From Anolis sagrei (Eukaryota > Chordata > Lepidosauria > Squamata > Anolidae), in NCBI RefSeq assembly GCF_037176765.1, contig NC_090024.1:55279361-55343360 (forward strand): a stretch of DNA of 64,000 nt. The letters run 5' to 3'. Below, one piece after another: positions 38,601-45,320 of the stretch. The position numbers and the translations under genes are program-made. Under the pieces are notes generated by a model, which did not search any database, was not told where the DNA came from, and saw only the letters and a program-made list of their open reading frames with translations. Position 1 is the stretch's first letter. Each line of letters opens with the position of its first letter.

Positions 38601-41600
38601 ACAGCTTTATTGCAAACAAAAGGACCTGCAAAGCACTTAACTTCAGTGCTAAGGTCTGCTGGAGCAATTTGGCACCAAAAACAAGTCGATAGGAGAAACA
38701 AAAATATAATCCAGATTATAGCGCTGCCTAAACAAACAAAACATGAAGCGAATTGCTTAAAACAAAAGATGAAGCGAATTGCTTAAAAATCAAAATAGGA
38801 CAAAAGCACAGTCTTTGAAGCTGGAATAACGTAGTTTCAAAACTCAAAGTTGTTAAAGTCACAAAGATATTAGCAAGCAAAGTCCAGAAGTCCAAAAGCA
38901 AAGTCAAACCAGTCCGTAGTCAATTCCGTTGAGAAGCAAAGCTGGAACACTGGAGTCACCGAGGAAACAGGAACACACGAAGCTATAGCCCAGGACCCAA
39001 GGTGGAAAGTTGGCAGGTACAAAGAATTATGTCCCATGAAGACACTTTGCCTTCTGCGAAATATGGACCAAACTGAACCCCCTTATATCTCAAAGTTTTT
39101 CCTCAGAGCTTGATGAGCTCCCCACCCTCTCGTCATCACTCCCAGCTGCTCCCAAACCTGCAGCTGAATGCCCAACCCTCCACCTCTGCCAACAATTATT
39201 AGGGTTCAGATCCTGCCAAGAGTCCCCTGGCTGCCAATCCCCAGTGAACCCCTCAAATTCCTCACTAGAGGTGTGTTGGTTACAGATATCCCTTATGTGT
39301 TGCACACGGGTCCAATCTAACTCCTCATCTTCCATATCACTCCCAGACCCAGAACTCCTTTCAAACCCAAGGAAATCTTCATCCTCTGTTGATGCACAAA
39401 GTATTTCCTGAATACACTTCCTTTGTAATTCCCCCTCGGACTCTGGCTCACAAGCAGCCCTCTTTACACCTCTGCTCACCTCCCCATCCCCCATCTCACA
39501 ATCGGAGAAGCCTGGAAACGTATCAGTATCGCTTGGAGCCATAATGATTTATCTAATGTGCTGACGCTGCTGTTCTCACTCCGACTCCAAAGTAGACCCG
39601 TTCTCCCTGCTACTAGGAGTAGCAACTCGCGCAACACGCTGAACTACAACAACAAAGGAATATACAAAATGACATTTCTACCCCACACCAATAGGATTGG
39701 GACTATCATGGGAAAACACACTTATGTTTATTCTGTTCTTAACTTACCTTAACTGTGATGTGTGTAGTATTTCCAGCATAATTTGATATTTTCTAAAAGT
39801 AATTGTGGTGTAAGCTTTAATTGAGAACAGTTCTTCAGATATATAAAGCATTATCACCAGTTGTTAGAGTTATATGAGCATAGCAGAGAAGAAAACAAAT
39901 AGTACAGTACATTGCATAGCATTGCGCCATGGCCATTTATTTTCTCTTGTATATTAATTTAGATAAAACATTCTCACTTGTAGAATTTTGAGTGTTTTTT
40001 AAATTCTAACTAGCATTTCTTGAACATTTTTATGTTCCAGGAGTCACCAGAGATCGGCCTCTTAAATTTCTTTCGACCAGAAAGCACATCTGTACCTGCC
40101 AAGCCATCAGTGGACCATCTTTCCAACCTCATTAAAACTAGGCTTCATTATCCTGAAAGCTTTGACCACTCATTTCATCAGAAAAGGTTAAAATAATTAC
40201 TGGCTTTTTTGAGACTTTAGATGCTGGTTTTTATGCAGATTTTATGAATGGAATCATTATATGATTTAACTGCATAGAATGGAAATGTATGCACTTACTT
40301 GAAAGGTTAACTCAATTCCTTAACTCATGGAGGTTATTATACACCCCTCTACTATAGTACACTGTATGTAACTCATTTCTGTAGCAGTTCAAGAAAATTT
40401 AGCAGAGTATTTATATTTCAAAATACTGAGTCAAATGCAGCTGCCTTGATTAAAATCAGATGGTTTTTATGACTTCTCAGTCACAACTCAGAATTGTAAA
40501 TCTTCAAATAATAATGTTCTCCAAGTTTAGGTTACTGAAAAAGTAATGGGAGCAAGTCAAAGAGCAAGTGTGGGTTACAATCAGTGGATTGGATCAAAAT
40601 GTGAGCTTAGGTTTTGCCGCTGCTGGGGTAATAATAATAAAAAACTTTATTTGCATACTGCCCTGTCTCCCACAGGAACTCAGGGCGGTTTCCAACATGT
40701 AAGGCAAAACATTCAGTTGTCAGAAAGAAATCATAGTTACATCAAAATAAATACATTTGATAATATAACAAACCTAATTAAACTTAACAGACAAAGTAAC
40801 AACATTTGAACATCATAAAATACAAAACATTCTGCTAAAACACATTAAAGATAAAAATACAAAAAACCCATTTCATTGTAGCTCCATCAGTGGAGGTTCA
40901 ACAAAACCAATCGCCAAAGTTACTAAATGGACGTGGGCCAACTATAAAAGGGCTGGAAATGCGATAGTGCAATCAGCAAATCATAGGGCCAGGGAAGTGG
41001 ATGAAGTGCAGGACAGAGTACTATCTGGTTACCTGGGAACTGGGCCTAGGGACTAATCAATCTCGAAAACTTTCTGGAGCATCCATGTTTTCAAGTCCCT
41101 ACGAAAGAAGAATAGAGTATGGGCTTGCCTGATCTCTCTGGGGAGGGAGTTCCAAAGTTGGGGGCCACCACTGAGAAGGCCCTCTTCCTCATCTCCACCA
41201 ACCATGCTTGTGATGGTGGTGGAATTGAGAGGAGGGTCTCCTCAGCAGATTTTAGAGCCTGCGCCAGTTCATAGGGGGAGATGCGATCCTGAAGTTAGAC
41301 AGGGCCCAAACTGTTTAGGGCTTTGTAGGTCGTAACCTGCACTTTGAATTGGGACCGGAAATTTCTTGGCAGCCAGTGGAGCCTGCCTGCCAACCTTTAC
41401 CAATTGCAGTTTTTGGGCCGTCTTCAGAAGCGGCCCCATGTAGAGTCCATTGCAGTAATCCATTCTGGATGTAACCAAGGCATGGACCACCGTGGCCAAG
41501 TCCGGCTTTTTGAGGTACGGTTGCAGCTGGTGCATAAGCTTTAACTGTGTAAAGGCCCTTTCGGCCACCACTGACACCTGAACATCAAGTAAACGTGTTC

Positions 41601-44600
41601 TCTTTTCCACTACAGCACCATGTTTGGTGAATAGCTGTGCAAAGCATTGAGGGATGCTGAAAAATGCCTTAGAAAGTGCTGCTGGAATCTGTTATCAGAA
41701 GAGAGAGAAAGGAGATGGTTGTCGCACCACCTTTTCCCTCTTTAATAGGAACCCTCTGTTGGATTCCAGTCCCTCCAGCAGTGAAATAAGTCAATTTGTA
41801 TGTATCAAACTAGAGCACTGCTTCTTAAACTCTGGGTCTGATCCCAAATGGGATCCCCTTAGCTCAATGTTGGGGTCCTGGACATATTTTCTCAATTTCA
41901 CTTACTGGCTGTTCGAGATATTTACACAAATCTGTAGTTCAGGGCTTGCACTGGACCCTGCTTCAGCTGTACTTCATAAAAAGGAAACAGAACCAGTGTA
42001 GCAAGGCTTGCAAATGTTGACTTACTTTAAGTAAATGTTTGATTTTTATGCCTACTCTATATACATCACGTAGAACTCTTTCAGGCCAAAAGGGACCTTG
42101 ATGGAAAAGTGTAAGAAGCCCTGATCTAGACCATTGTCTTGTTCAGTTGAGTAATGTCAGCAAATGTCTAGGTGAACTCTCCTTTCAGAATCAGGTGAAA
42201 TCTGACCAACCAAGATGCTGACAGCATATCACTCCTCATATAATCCCCCCTCCAAATCCCATAGAAATGTTTTCCAGACAAGTACCATATTTTCCGGCGT
42301 ACAAGACTACTTTCTAAACCAAGACAATAATCTAAAAATGGGGGGGGGGGTCATCTTAAATGCCGAGTATAGCAGCGTAACAGTCCGGCAGATTGCCTTT
42401 CGTCACTCCATTAATTGAATCTGCCGACAGTCCCTACTAACCTTGCATCCCAGGTGGCACCTCGCCGTTCTCCAGGATGTTTTAGCCCTCATGGTTCCCT
42501 CGCCTCCCTTGCCCTCAGCATCCCTGAGCAGCGCAGTCTGTGGAGGAGAGAGGGAAGAGGTAAGGAGGAGGGCAGAGGGAGGAAGGGGGCGAGGAGGAGA
42601 AGCGGCAGACAGTGCTACCAGAGTTGGAAGGGACTACCATTGGAGTCTCTTCCAACTCTAGGGTTCTATTATTATTGCTGTTGTTTGGGAAAGGACATTG
42701 GACCCAAACCTGGGATCACTCTAGGTAAGGTAAAAGTATTCCCCTGACATTAAGTCCAGTTGTGTCCAACTCTGGGGGTTGGCGCTCATCTCCATTTCTA
42801 AGCCAAAGAGCTGGCTACCACTCTGATAGTCTTGGATTTGAAATCAAATCTGATGTTTTTTAAATTTTTATTTGGTGTGCGTTGAAAGAGGGGTGGTCTT
42901 ATATGGCGAGTATATCCCAAACTCTGTATTTTAACTGTAAAAGTTGGGGGGTCGTCTTATATGCCCAGTCGTCTTATATGCGAGAAAATATAGTACATTT
43001 TTAAATATATTTGGATGGTTTCAAATATATCCAGTGTTGATAGAAGTTCATTATTTACATAGCTTTCTCTGTAGCTCATCCAGTGTCAGATGCATGGGGG
43101 CAGTATTTCTAACAAAACTTTCCTTTTACAGCCTTTGTGTAGTTCCAGTTACTCTTCTACTTTCAAATTGCTCTCAGACTGATGTTGATGTGATCATTGA
43201 TTTGCGGCATAAAACAACAAGGTAATTTTTGAAAGTTGAACCTTTATGTTCATAAAGCATTTTTTAATTATACAACCTCTATTTAAAGTAGAAGCATTTT
43301 TGTGTTTAAATTTCCACAAACCACTAATTCCTGGGTAAGATTAATTGAAATTAGTTGAAAAATGTTAACAGGAAATGTTCTTTACATCTCAATGTAACAG
43401 TGAGATTAGGCTAAGGGCTGCTACATAATTCATGCAGAAGGATGGGCATCTTTCTGAAAGTGTGAGATGTCTTTATGGATTGATCTGAAACACATATAGG
43501 CATATTCTTGGTATATTTGTTTTTGTGTGGAATATGACACATCCAGACACATGCTGGGTTGCAAACAAGATAGGTTTTGTAGTTTTGTTTTTAAGTTGAA
43601 TTTGTTTGTAACAGGTACATATTTTAAGTGCGATTCCAGCCCAAAATTATTATTTTTTAGCTTTAGACAGCTGAAGAAAGTGTTAACACCCTGGTAATGA
43701 TGGTTTTGCTGTCTGTGCCTCTGTTCAGATTTCACCTCACTTTCTGTTACTGTGGCTAATGGATTTTGAAAATTGGGGTGGTTGTACAAACAAGGATTGG
43801 TGATAAAGCTTCAGTGTATACACCTTTTCCCACTCACTCAGGAGTGAATTTCTCTTTGTACTGGTAGATTTCTTCTCACTTCCTTTTGCCTTACTGCTTC
43901 CCCCCCCCCCCCCCCGGTTTGTAACGAAAAGTCAGATGTCAGATGTTTGTAACTTGGAGACTGCCTGTACACTGTCTTGAATTTTAGTGTATTTTTTCCA
44001 TGTCAGGAGTGACCTGAGAAACTGCAAGTCGCTTTTGGTGAGAGAGAATTCGCCATCTGTAAGGATGTTGCCCAGGGGATACCAGATGTTTGATGTTTTA
44101 CCATCCTTGTGGGAGACTTCTCTCATATCCTTGCATGGGGAGCTGGAGCTAACAGAGGGAGCTCAACCCGCTGACCCCAGATTCGAACCACTGACCTATT
44201 GGTCAGCAGTCCTGCTGGCACAAGGGTTTAACCCATTGCGCCACCGGGAGCTCTGTTAAAAACCAGTATAATGGCCAATAATATTGTTACAGTGTGAGAG
44301 GAGATATGGGACAAAAATGGTGCTCATTTGAGAAAATTTGTTGGAATGACATTGTAAATTAAACAAGCAAACAGTTTAATGTTTGTCTTGGAATACTCTT
44401 TTTACAGTTTTGTATTAACTTCAGTAGGAATACCTCAGAGAAATATTTATATTAGATGAAATCCAAATAAAATCAGTTCTGTCTCATTCCATAGCTTTGG
44501 GAGATTGTGTCTAGATTGATTCTTGCATTCTGTTCAATAGCTCTTCCGTTAATAAAATTGATATTATTAAAACTATCCCTAAAGACATTATACCACTACT

Positions 44601-45320
44601 CAAATAATGAACAATATGGTTCTCCTCAGTAATGCACCAATTTTTAAAATTGCTAGAGTGCTAGAGATCTACACCAGAAAAGTAGAACATAGTAGGAAAT
44701 GTGGTTCCACATAGTGATCACCTTTGTGTAATCGAAACAACTTGAGTAATTTACATGTAGGAATGTATAATCATGCAAAATTAATAACTTTTATTATTAT
44801 CATATAACATAGTAAGTATTGTCTGTTCAGAACAATGAGGCTTATAGAACAATTTCATCCTGTAATCAAATATATTGAAACCATTTTTAACATGTCCCTA
44901 TAATGAAATTTCTTATAGGCACTGTAAAATAAAGCAGTACACTAGTGTAATTATATTGGCTTTATTTTACTTTCATTGTGTTTTTGATTTCTAGGTATTA
45001 TCCTTTTGTCTGTTTCGTGGGTTTATAATCCTTTTCAGCCAAGAAATCAAAATGTGACATGTTTGTGTTGTTTTTTTTTTTCCAGTGCAGAAATACTTGA
45101 AAATCCGGGTTCCTTTACCTGGCTTGGGAAAACACAATACAGACTTCAGGTGAAAAGCCAGGAAGTATCTAGTCTGCAGTTAAAGGCCTGTTTTGCTCAT
45201 ACAGGAGTTTATAATCTTGGAACTCCAAGGGTGTTTGCCAAGCTTTCAGATCAAGTTACTTTGTTTGAAACAAGCCAACAGAACTCAATGCCAGCACTGA
45301 TAATCATCAACAAAAACTGA
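8597..45320 (+). CDS. TRAPPC8: TRAPPC8, trafficking protein particle complex subunit 8 (22 exons, C-terminal 1,059 residues)
   Basis: TRAPPC8 (yeast Trs85 homologue) is a subunit of TRAPPIII, the complex that activates RAB1 in ER-Golgi traffic and autophagy. The spliced product closely follows the human protein from the segment ISRKGLSRSLFSATKKW (near residue 370 of about 1,435) to its C terminus ALIIINKN. Exons: 8597-8712, 9567-9717, 11351-11451, 12110-12215, 13986-14117, 16003-16227, 19458-19566, 20598-20792, 20943-21073, 21751-21825, 22341-22467, 23347-23504, 24344-24783, 25997-26144, 27087-27183, 29727-29795, 29892-29932, 33490-33675, 37895-37996, 40041-40186, 43132-43221, 45086-45320. 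They total 3,180 nt, exactly 1,060 codons with the stop, and all junctions are GT-AG. The helical-repeat middle and the C-terminal beta-rich domains are present. Upstream exons lie outside the window. No break was seen, so the gene is presumed functional. Confidence 0.97.
8738..9240. mobile_element. Small DNA-transposon end followed by a DIRS-like terminal fragment
   Basis: Positions 8738-8825 resemble the CAGTCCCCAA-type end of a lizard non-autonomous DNA transposon also seen near 43540-43972. From about 8826 the pattern (TTCTTCG, GTGAATGCACAC, then GC-rich sequence and ATAAAAG near 8970) matches the layout of a DIRS terminal hairpin arm and promoter, in the orientation opposite to copies 1 and 2. 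It is an old fragment with uncertain edges. Confidence 0.4.
9013..9226. repeat. Pair of 34-bp direct repeats 180 bp apart
   Basis: The segments at 9013-9046 and 9193-9226 agree at 33 of 34 positions. They lie at the far side of the DIRS-like fragment. I do not recognise the sequence between them. Confidence 0.75.
9567..9717 (+). CDS. TRAPPC8: TRAPPC8 exon
   Basis: It encodes YPPEAPELQIRKMADLCFLV through to MLYAAGAL, almost identical to human. The donor is GTGAGT. This starts the helical-repeat part of the protein. Confidence 0.95.
10055..10500. mobile_element. hAT-like non-autonomous transposon remnant
   Basis: The left end CAGGGATTCTCGAAC resembles the CAGTGGTTCTCAAC ends of hAT MITEs. The segment at 10310-10400 resembles a repeat I recall from lizard genomes. 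A TG-rich stretch (10150-10190) and a G run (10443-10454) lie inside. No right end or target duplication was found. Confidence 0.35.
10501..11350. other. Intron sequence, nothing recognised
   Basis: AT-rich TRAPPC8 intron. I see no coding, RNA or repeat signal beyond short homopolymers. Confidence 0.5.
11351..11451 (+). CDS. TRAPPC8: TRAPPC8 exon
   Basis: It encodes EMAAVSAFLQPGAPRPYPAH through to YRDICK. The acceptor is TTCACAG and the donor GTAAGA. Confidence 0.95.
11808..11935. mobile_element. Small hAT-like MITE
   Basis: The core TTCAACTCCCAGAAGCCC and its inverted partner around CAGGAATTCTGG are typical of short squamate hAT MITEs, and the same core type recurs at 30,600. Ends are degraded, so the edges are approximate. 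Confidence 0.5.
12110..12215 (+). CDS. TRAPPC8: TRAPPC8 exon
   Basis: It encodes NMMLAERCVLLSAEILKSQ and continues to LIRLTSE. The acceptor is TTTTTAG and the donor GTAGAT. Confidence 0.95.
12216..13985. other. Intron sequence, nothing recognised
   Basis: AT-rich intron between two TRAPPC8 exons, with no repeat family I can name. Confidence 0.5.
13986..14117 (+). CDS. TRAPPC8: TRAPPC8 exon
   Basis: It encodes DSDLRSALLLEQAAHCFINM and continues to GHRYSKAGQ. The donor is GTATGC. Human reads nearly the same. Confidence 0.95.
14481..14678. mobile_element. Penelope-like element, short inverted pseudo-LTR copy
   Basis: Two inverted pieces of the same pseudo-LTR meet near 14530. The right piece runs GCAGGCGAAACGTCAGGAG to AAGCCTTCGACAATACAT, the conserved end shared by all five copies here. 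The flanks (14467-14480 and 14679-14692) are an imperfect 14-bp target duplication. Confidence 0.72.
14693..16002. other. Intron sequence, nothing recognised
   Basis: AT-rich TRAPPC8 intron after the Penelope-like fragment. No coding or repeat signal was seen. Confidence 0.5.
16003..16227 (+). CDS. TRAPPC8: TRAPPC8 exon
   Basis: Seventy-five codons, from KKHALRCYCQAMQVYKGKG to REYLYVYR. The acceptor is CTTGCAG and the donor GTAAGA. It is one of the best conserved blocks of the protein. Confidence 0.96.
16228..17332. other. Intron sequence, unassigned
   Basis: A 9-bp hairpin stem (CCTTGAGCT and AGCTCAAGG) lies near 16303-16337. The open frames at 16526-16825 and 16853-17101 resemble nothing known and lack support. 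Confidence 0.4.
17333..17781 (-). mobile_element. L2 LINE, 3' end only
   Basis: A (TTTA)n run at 17333-17360 is the reversed 3' tail. It is followed by L2 3'UTR and the last codons of the reverse-transcriptase ORF, which match the end of the L2 at 50,969. It is truncated at the 5' side. Confidence 0.82.
18125..18330 (-). repeat. Unclassified dispersed repeat, second copy near 56.1 kb
   Basis: Read on the minus strand, the GTGTTCTAC and TGTAGCAAATTT segments and the TAAAAATGAGGGAG then GAAGTTTCCCC order match the plus strand at about 56,185-56,265. Two matching copies in one window show it is interspersed. The family is unknown to me. Confidence 0.5.
18331..19457. other. Intron sequence, nothing recognised
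   Basis: The end of the intron before the TRAPPC8 exon at 19458. It is AT-rich with no clear repeat. Confidence 0.5.
19458..19566 (+). CDS. TRAPPC8: TRAPPC8 exon
   Basis: It encodes NVSQLSPDGPLPQLPLPYIN and continues to GHDRRPAE, ending one base into a glycine codon before a GTGAAC donor. Confidence 0.95.
20034..20115 (-). mobile_element. CR1 LINE 3' end fragment
   Basis: GAATCGTAGAGTTAGAATAG followed by GGGCCATACAGTCCAACCCC is the reversed CR1 3' terminus. It is about 80 bp and old. Confidence 0.7.
20598..20792 (+). CDS. TRAPPC8: TRAPPC8 exon
   Basis: It encodes GEKQAATHISLDQEYDSDF and continues to SRFPIAVVE. Serine and acidic content is high, as in the human linker. The donor is GTAAAA. 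Confidence 0.94.
20943..21073 (+). CDS. TRAPPC8: TRAPPC8 exon
   Basis: It encodes EPITVEVAFRNPLKVPLLLT and onward, the start of the C-terminal beta-rich half. The residues after FQPNDF are less conserved. The donor is GTAAGT. Confidence 0.94.
21751..21825 (+). CDS. TRAPPC8: TRAPPC8 exon
   Basis: Twenty-five codons, GTCGKDVIGAEVISEFLIN followed by a short acidic end. The donor is GTAGGT. Confidence 0.92.
22341..22467 (+). CDS. TRAPPC8: TRAPPC8 exon
   Basis: It encodes ARLKLFPHQTGELHILGVAY and continues to GIDASVGLQT. The donor is GTAAGT. Confidence 0.94.
23347..23504 (+). CDS. TRAPPC8: TRAPPC8 exon
   Basis: It encodes GKYLSNGMSVRGRQDLEIQG and continues to TEEMPLLE, nearly identical to human. 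The donor is GTATAG. Confidence 0.95.
23616..23890 (-). mobile_element. L2-like LINE 3' end with (TTA)n tail
   Basis: A (TTA)n array at 23616-23656 is the reversed tail, followed by an L2-type 3'UTR (CTTTATTTGTACCCCGC). The 5' side is truncated. Confidence 0.65.
24344..24783 (+). CDS. TRAPPC8: TRAPPC8 exon (largest in window, 440 nt)
   Basis: It encodes VFFINFPTELLCGEIRKTYV, the conserved KRPEFFTFGG block and SVQLPMWLRGPDEEGVHEIN. The serine-rich middle varies relative to human. The donor is GTAAGT. Confidence 0.96.
25395..25915 (-). mobile_element. L1 LINE ORF2 C-terminal fragment, antisense
   Basis: The minus strand at about 25540-25460 reads NKCWKCKEQ, a stop, TFFHM, a stop, then WCCK. 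This is the cysteine-rich C-terminal signature of L1 ORF2 (CWxC...HMWWxC). Interrupted frames show it is dead. It lies just before the TRAPPC8 exon at 25997. Confidence 0.62.
25997..26144 (+). CDS. TRAPPC8: TRAPPC8 exon
   Basis: It encodes HRVLRHTAVICTSRSLTVQA and continues to FVDVENINT. The acceptor is TTTCAG and the donor GTAAGT. Confidence 0.95.
27087..27183 (+). CDS. TRAPPC8: TRAPPC8 exon
   Basis: It encodes SEAGVKEFHVVQVSSNSKNW and continues to DLSEDK. The donor is the weaker GTTTGT. Confidence 0.93.
27517..28450 (+). mobile_element. Mariner (Tc1/mariner) transposon, internally deleted
   Basis: Inverted ends of about 40 bp (from TGAGGGTTGAATGAAAAGTA and its partner CATTCAGCCCTCG) are flanked by TA at 27515-27516 and 28451-28452. 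The N-terminal transposase region (27702-28022) reads AVIKFLTAEGVTPKEIHQRM with helix-turn-helix spacing. The C-terminal part keeps the mariner motif YNPDLAPSDFHLF near 28115. At 934 bp against about 1.3 kb usual, the middle catalytic region is missing, so it cannot make transposase. Confidence 0.9.
27702..28022 (+). pseudogene. Mariner transposase, N-terminal remnant
   Basis: The frame covers the paired helix-turn-helix DNA-binding domain (TPKEIHQRM, then STVHRWVSKFK, then DRRITQREISSIIGIS) and stops after HGYWKIYA, where a full mariner continues into its DDD catalytic core. It is a relic of a plain DNA transposon. Confidence 0.85.
28453..29726. other. Intron sequence after the mariner, nothing recognised
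   Basis: AT-rich intron with no repeat or gene signal that I can support. Confidence 0.5.
29727..29795 (+). CDS. TRAPPC8: TRAPPC8 exon (short, variable linker)
   Basis: It encodes DIKLANREKGKLCLKSVRCK and HLA. The human protein carries about seven more residues at this linker. Frame and GTAAGC donor fit, so the shorter linker looks real. Confidence 0.88.
29892..29932 (+). CDS. TRAPPC8: TRAPPC8 exon (41 nt)
   Basis: A very small exon encoding EHYTFADIVFGSEQ. Human reads EKYTFADIIFGNEQ. The donor is GTATGT. Confidence 0.93.
30567..30703. mobile_element. hAT MITE A inside CR1
   Basis: The left end is CAGTGGTTCTCAACCTGGGG and the right end is the inverted CCAGGTTGAGAA, with the core AACTCCCAGAAATTCCAGCC. 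TCTAGAG precedes it at 30560-30566. Its right end is eroded where MITE B begins. Confidence 0.8.
30704..30996. mobile_element. hAT-type MITE B inside CR1
   Basis: The left end CAGGCCCGTAGCCAGG and right end CCGGCTACATGCCTG are imperfect inverted repeats. Long G and C runs sit just inside both ends. TCTAGAG follows at 30997-31003, the same word that precedes MITE A. Confidence 0.75.
31231..33119. other. Intron sequence between CR1 and the old DIRS hairpin
   Basis: Apart from the CR1 fragment at 32162-32300, this pyrimidine-rich stretch has weak open frames (31513-31899, 31802-32164) with no match I know. Its position left of the hairpin makes a decayed DIRS body possible. Confidence 0.3.
32162..32300 (-). 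mobile_element. CR1 LINE 3' end fragment
   Basis: AGAATCATAGAATCATAGAA is the reversed octamer tail of CR1. It is followed by GAGTTGGAAGAGACCTC and the usual 3' region up to about 32300. Confidence 0.85.
33120..33432 (+). mobile_element. Old DIRS-like terminal hairpin
   Basis: The left arm (about 33141-33189) follows the order seen in copies 1 and 2: TTGCC, a TAACTGG-like step, TTCTTCAAGTGG. The right arm (about 33383-33428) is its diverged inverse. The short GAAGAAGAACAG segment before the left arm matches the partial direct copy seen in the younger elements. The arms have drifted widely. This is a fossil of a separate DIRS family, and I could not identify a coding body to its left. Confidence 0.55.
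33490..33675 (+). CDS. TRAPPC8: TRAPPC8 exon
   Basis: It encodes IISSTSPCADFFFRSLYSEL and continues to VDLSIIVLWK. The donor is GTATGT. Confidence 0.94.
34483..36672 (-). mobile_element. L2 LINE, 5'-truncated
   Basis: The reversed (TTTA)n tail is at 34483-34500. The reverse-transcriptase frame 36306-34729 (525 codons) carries NYRPVSNL, DLSAAFDTVDH, GVPQGSILSP and the YADDVQL catalytic motif. A second frame (36673-36368) holds the segment just upstream, so a small deletion near 36385 shifts the frame. Sequence similarity to the L2 at 50,969 stops near 36672, the truncation point. It is the same family as, and close to, the full-length copy. Confidence 0.9.
37182..37474. mobile_element. Penelope-like element reduced to a palindrome of pseudo-LTRs
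   Basis: The left half is the pseudo-LTR in reverse and the right half the same in forward orientation, meeting near 37335, so the whole 293 bp is an imperfect palindrome. Both flanks are the 13-bp duplication ACTTATTAGTCCA (37169-37181 and 37475-37487). No coding part remains. Confidence 0.85.
37895..37996 (+). CDS. TRAPPC8: TRAPPC8 exon
   Basis: It encodes AYVVEDNKQLILEGQHHVLL and continues to AFSFPQKQ. The donor is GTATTC. Confidence 0.95.
38548..39651 (-). mobile_element. Solo LTR of an LTR retroelement (fossil)
   Basis: The 1,104-bp segment begins TGTCAAG and ends CTACAACA, giving TGT...ACA ends, and is flanked by the 5-bp duplication ACAAA (38543-38547 and 39652-39656). On the minus strand it has a TATA-like GATATAA at 39089-39083 and a poly(A) signal AATAAA at 38611-38606. 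U3 therefore lies at the right and R/U5 at the left. The internal part of the provirus is gone, as usual after LTR recombination. An open frame lies in U3. Whether it is from a retrovirus or a Gypsy-type element cannot be told from one LTR. Confidence 0.85.
39090..39542 (-). CDS. Open frame inside the U3 of the solo LTR, acidic, three F-x-G-F motifs
   Basis: This 150-codon frame starts 109 nt inside the LTR, and its stop abuts the TATA-like box. The predicted product is acidic and low in hydrophobic residues. It contains three copies of an acidic-x-F-x-G-F motif at residues 9-12 (TDTFPGF), 57-60 (EDEDFLGF) and 96-99 (SEEFEGF), a basic VKRAA patch at 26-30 and a serine-rich acidic tail. I do not recognise the protein. 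Similar F-x-G-F motifs are known in cellular proteins that bind the integrase-binding domain of LEDGF/p75; a link is inference only. It is part of a fossil element, and present expression is unknown. Confidence 0.5.
   Translation of the reverse strand: MAPSDTDTFPGFSDCEMGDGEVSRGVKRAACEPESEGELQRKCIQEILCASTEDEDFLGFERSSGSGSDMEDEELDWTRVQHIRDICNQHTSSEEFEGFTGDWQPGDSWQDLNPNNCWQRWRVGHSAAGLGAAGSDDERVGSSSSSEEKL
40041..40186 (+). CDS. TRAPPC8: TRAPPC8 exon
   Basis: It encodes ESPEIGLLNFFRPESTSVPA and continues to DHSFHQK. The donor GTTAAA is weak, but the frame into the next exon (SLCVVPVT) is exact. Confidence 0.93.
40627..41600 (-). mobile_element. L2 LINE, 3' part
   Basis: The reversed tail (TAATAATAATAA) begins at 40627. 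The end of the reverse-transcriptase ORF is visible on the minus strand at 41610-41269 (AFTQLKLMHQLQPYL, DLATVVHALVTSRMDYCNGL). It is more decayed than the L2 copies at 34,483 and 50,969. Confidence 0.8.
41816..42123. mobile_element. hAT MITE
   Basis: The ends CACTGCTTCTTAAACT and the inverse of GTGTAAGAAGCCCTG form an imperfect inverted repeat. The 8-bp flanks AACTAGAG and ATCTAGAC match in part, as expected for an old hAT target duplication. Confidence 0.6.
42282..42996. mobile_element. Non-autonomous DNA transposon with nested fragments
   Basis: The left end GTACCATATTTTCCGGCGTA and the inverse of the right end TATGCGAGAAAATATAGTAC form an inverted repeat. Further in, GTCGTCTTATATGC segments repeat near the right end. 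A CR1-like TCTTCCAACTCTA piece (about 42645) and a second dispersed repeat (about 42725-42835) are nested inside. Confidence 0.6.
43132..43221 (+). CDS. TRAPPC8: TRAPPC8 exon
   Basis: It encodes LCVVPVTLLLSNCSQTDVDV and IIDLRHKTT. The acceptor is TTTTACAG and the donor GTAATT. Confidence 0.95.
43540..43972. mobile_element. Small DNA transposon (CAGTCCCCAAGTT-type)
   Basis: GCAAACAAGATAGGTTTTGT near the left and GTAACTTGGAGACTGCCTGT at the right are the two ends of one element type; the left type also occurs at 8738. A poly-C run (43902-43916) lies near the right end. The left boundary is eroded. Confidence 0.5.
43985..44255 (-). mobile_element. tRNA-derived SINE, antisense
   Basis: On the minus strand it begins GAGCTCCCGGTGGCGCAATG (A box) and carries GGTTCGAATC (B box) about 50 bp in. 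It ends TTTCTCAGGTCACTCCTGAC, a tail type found in lizard SINEs. It is the same family as the copies at 61,391 and 62,736. Confidence 0.85.
44256..45085. other. Last TRAPPC8 intron, 3' part
   Basis: AT-rich with no repeat recognised. It ends in the long T run that forms the polypyrimidine tract of the last acceptor. Confidence 0.5.
45086..45320 (+). CDS. TRAPPC8: TRAPPC8 terminal coding exon
   Basis: It encodes AEILENPGSFTWLGKTQYRL and ends PALIIINKN with TGA at 45318-45320. The acceptor follows a run of T residues at about 45071-45082. Confidence 0.96.
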
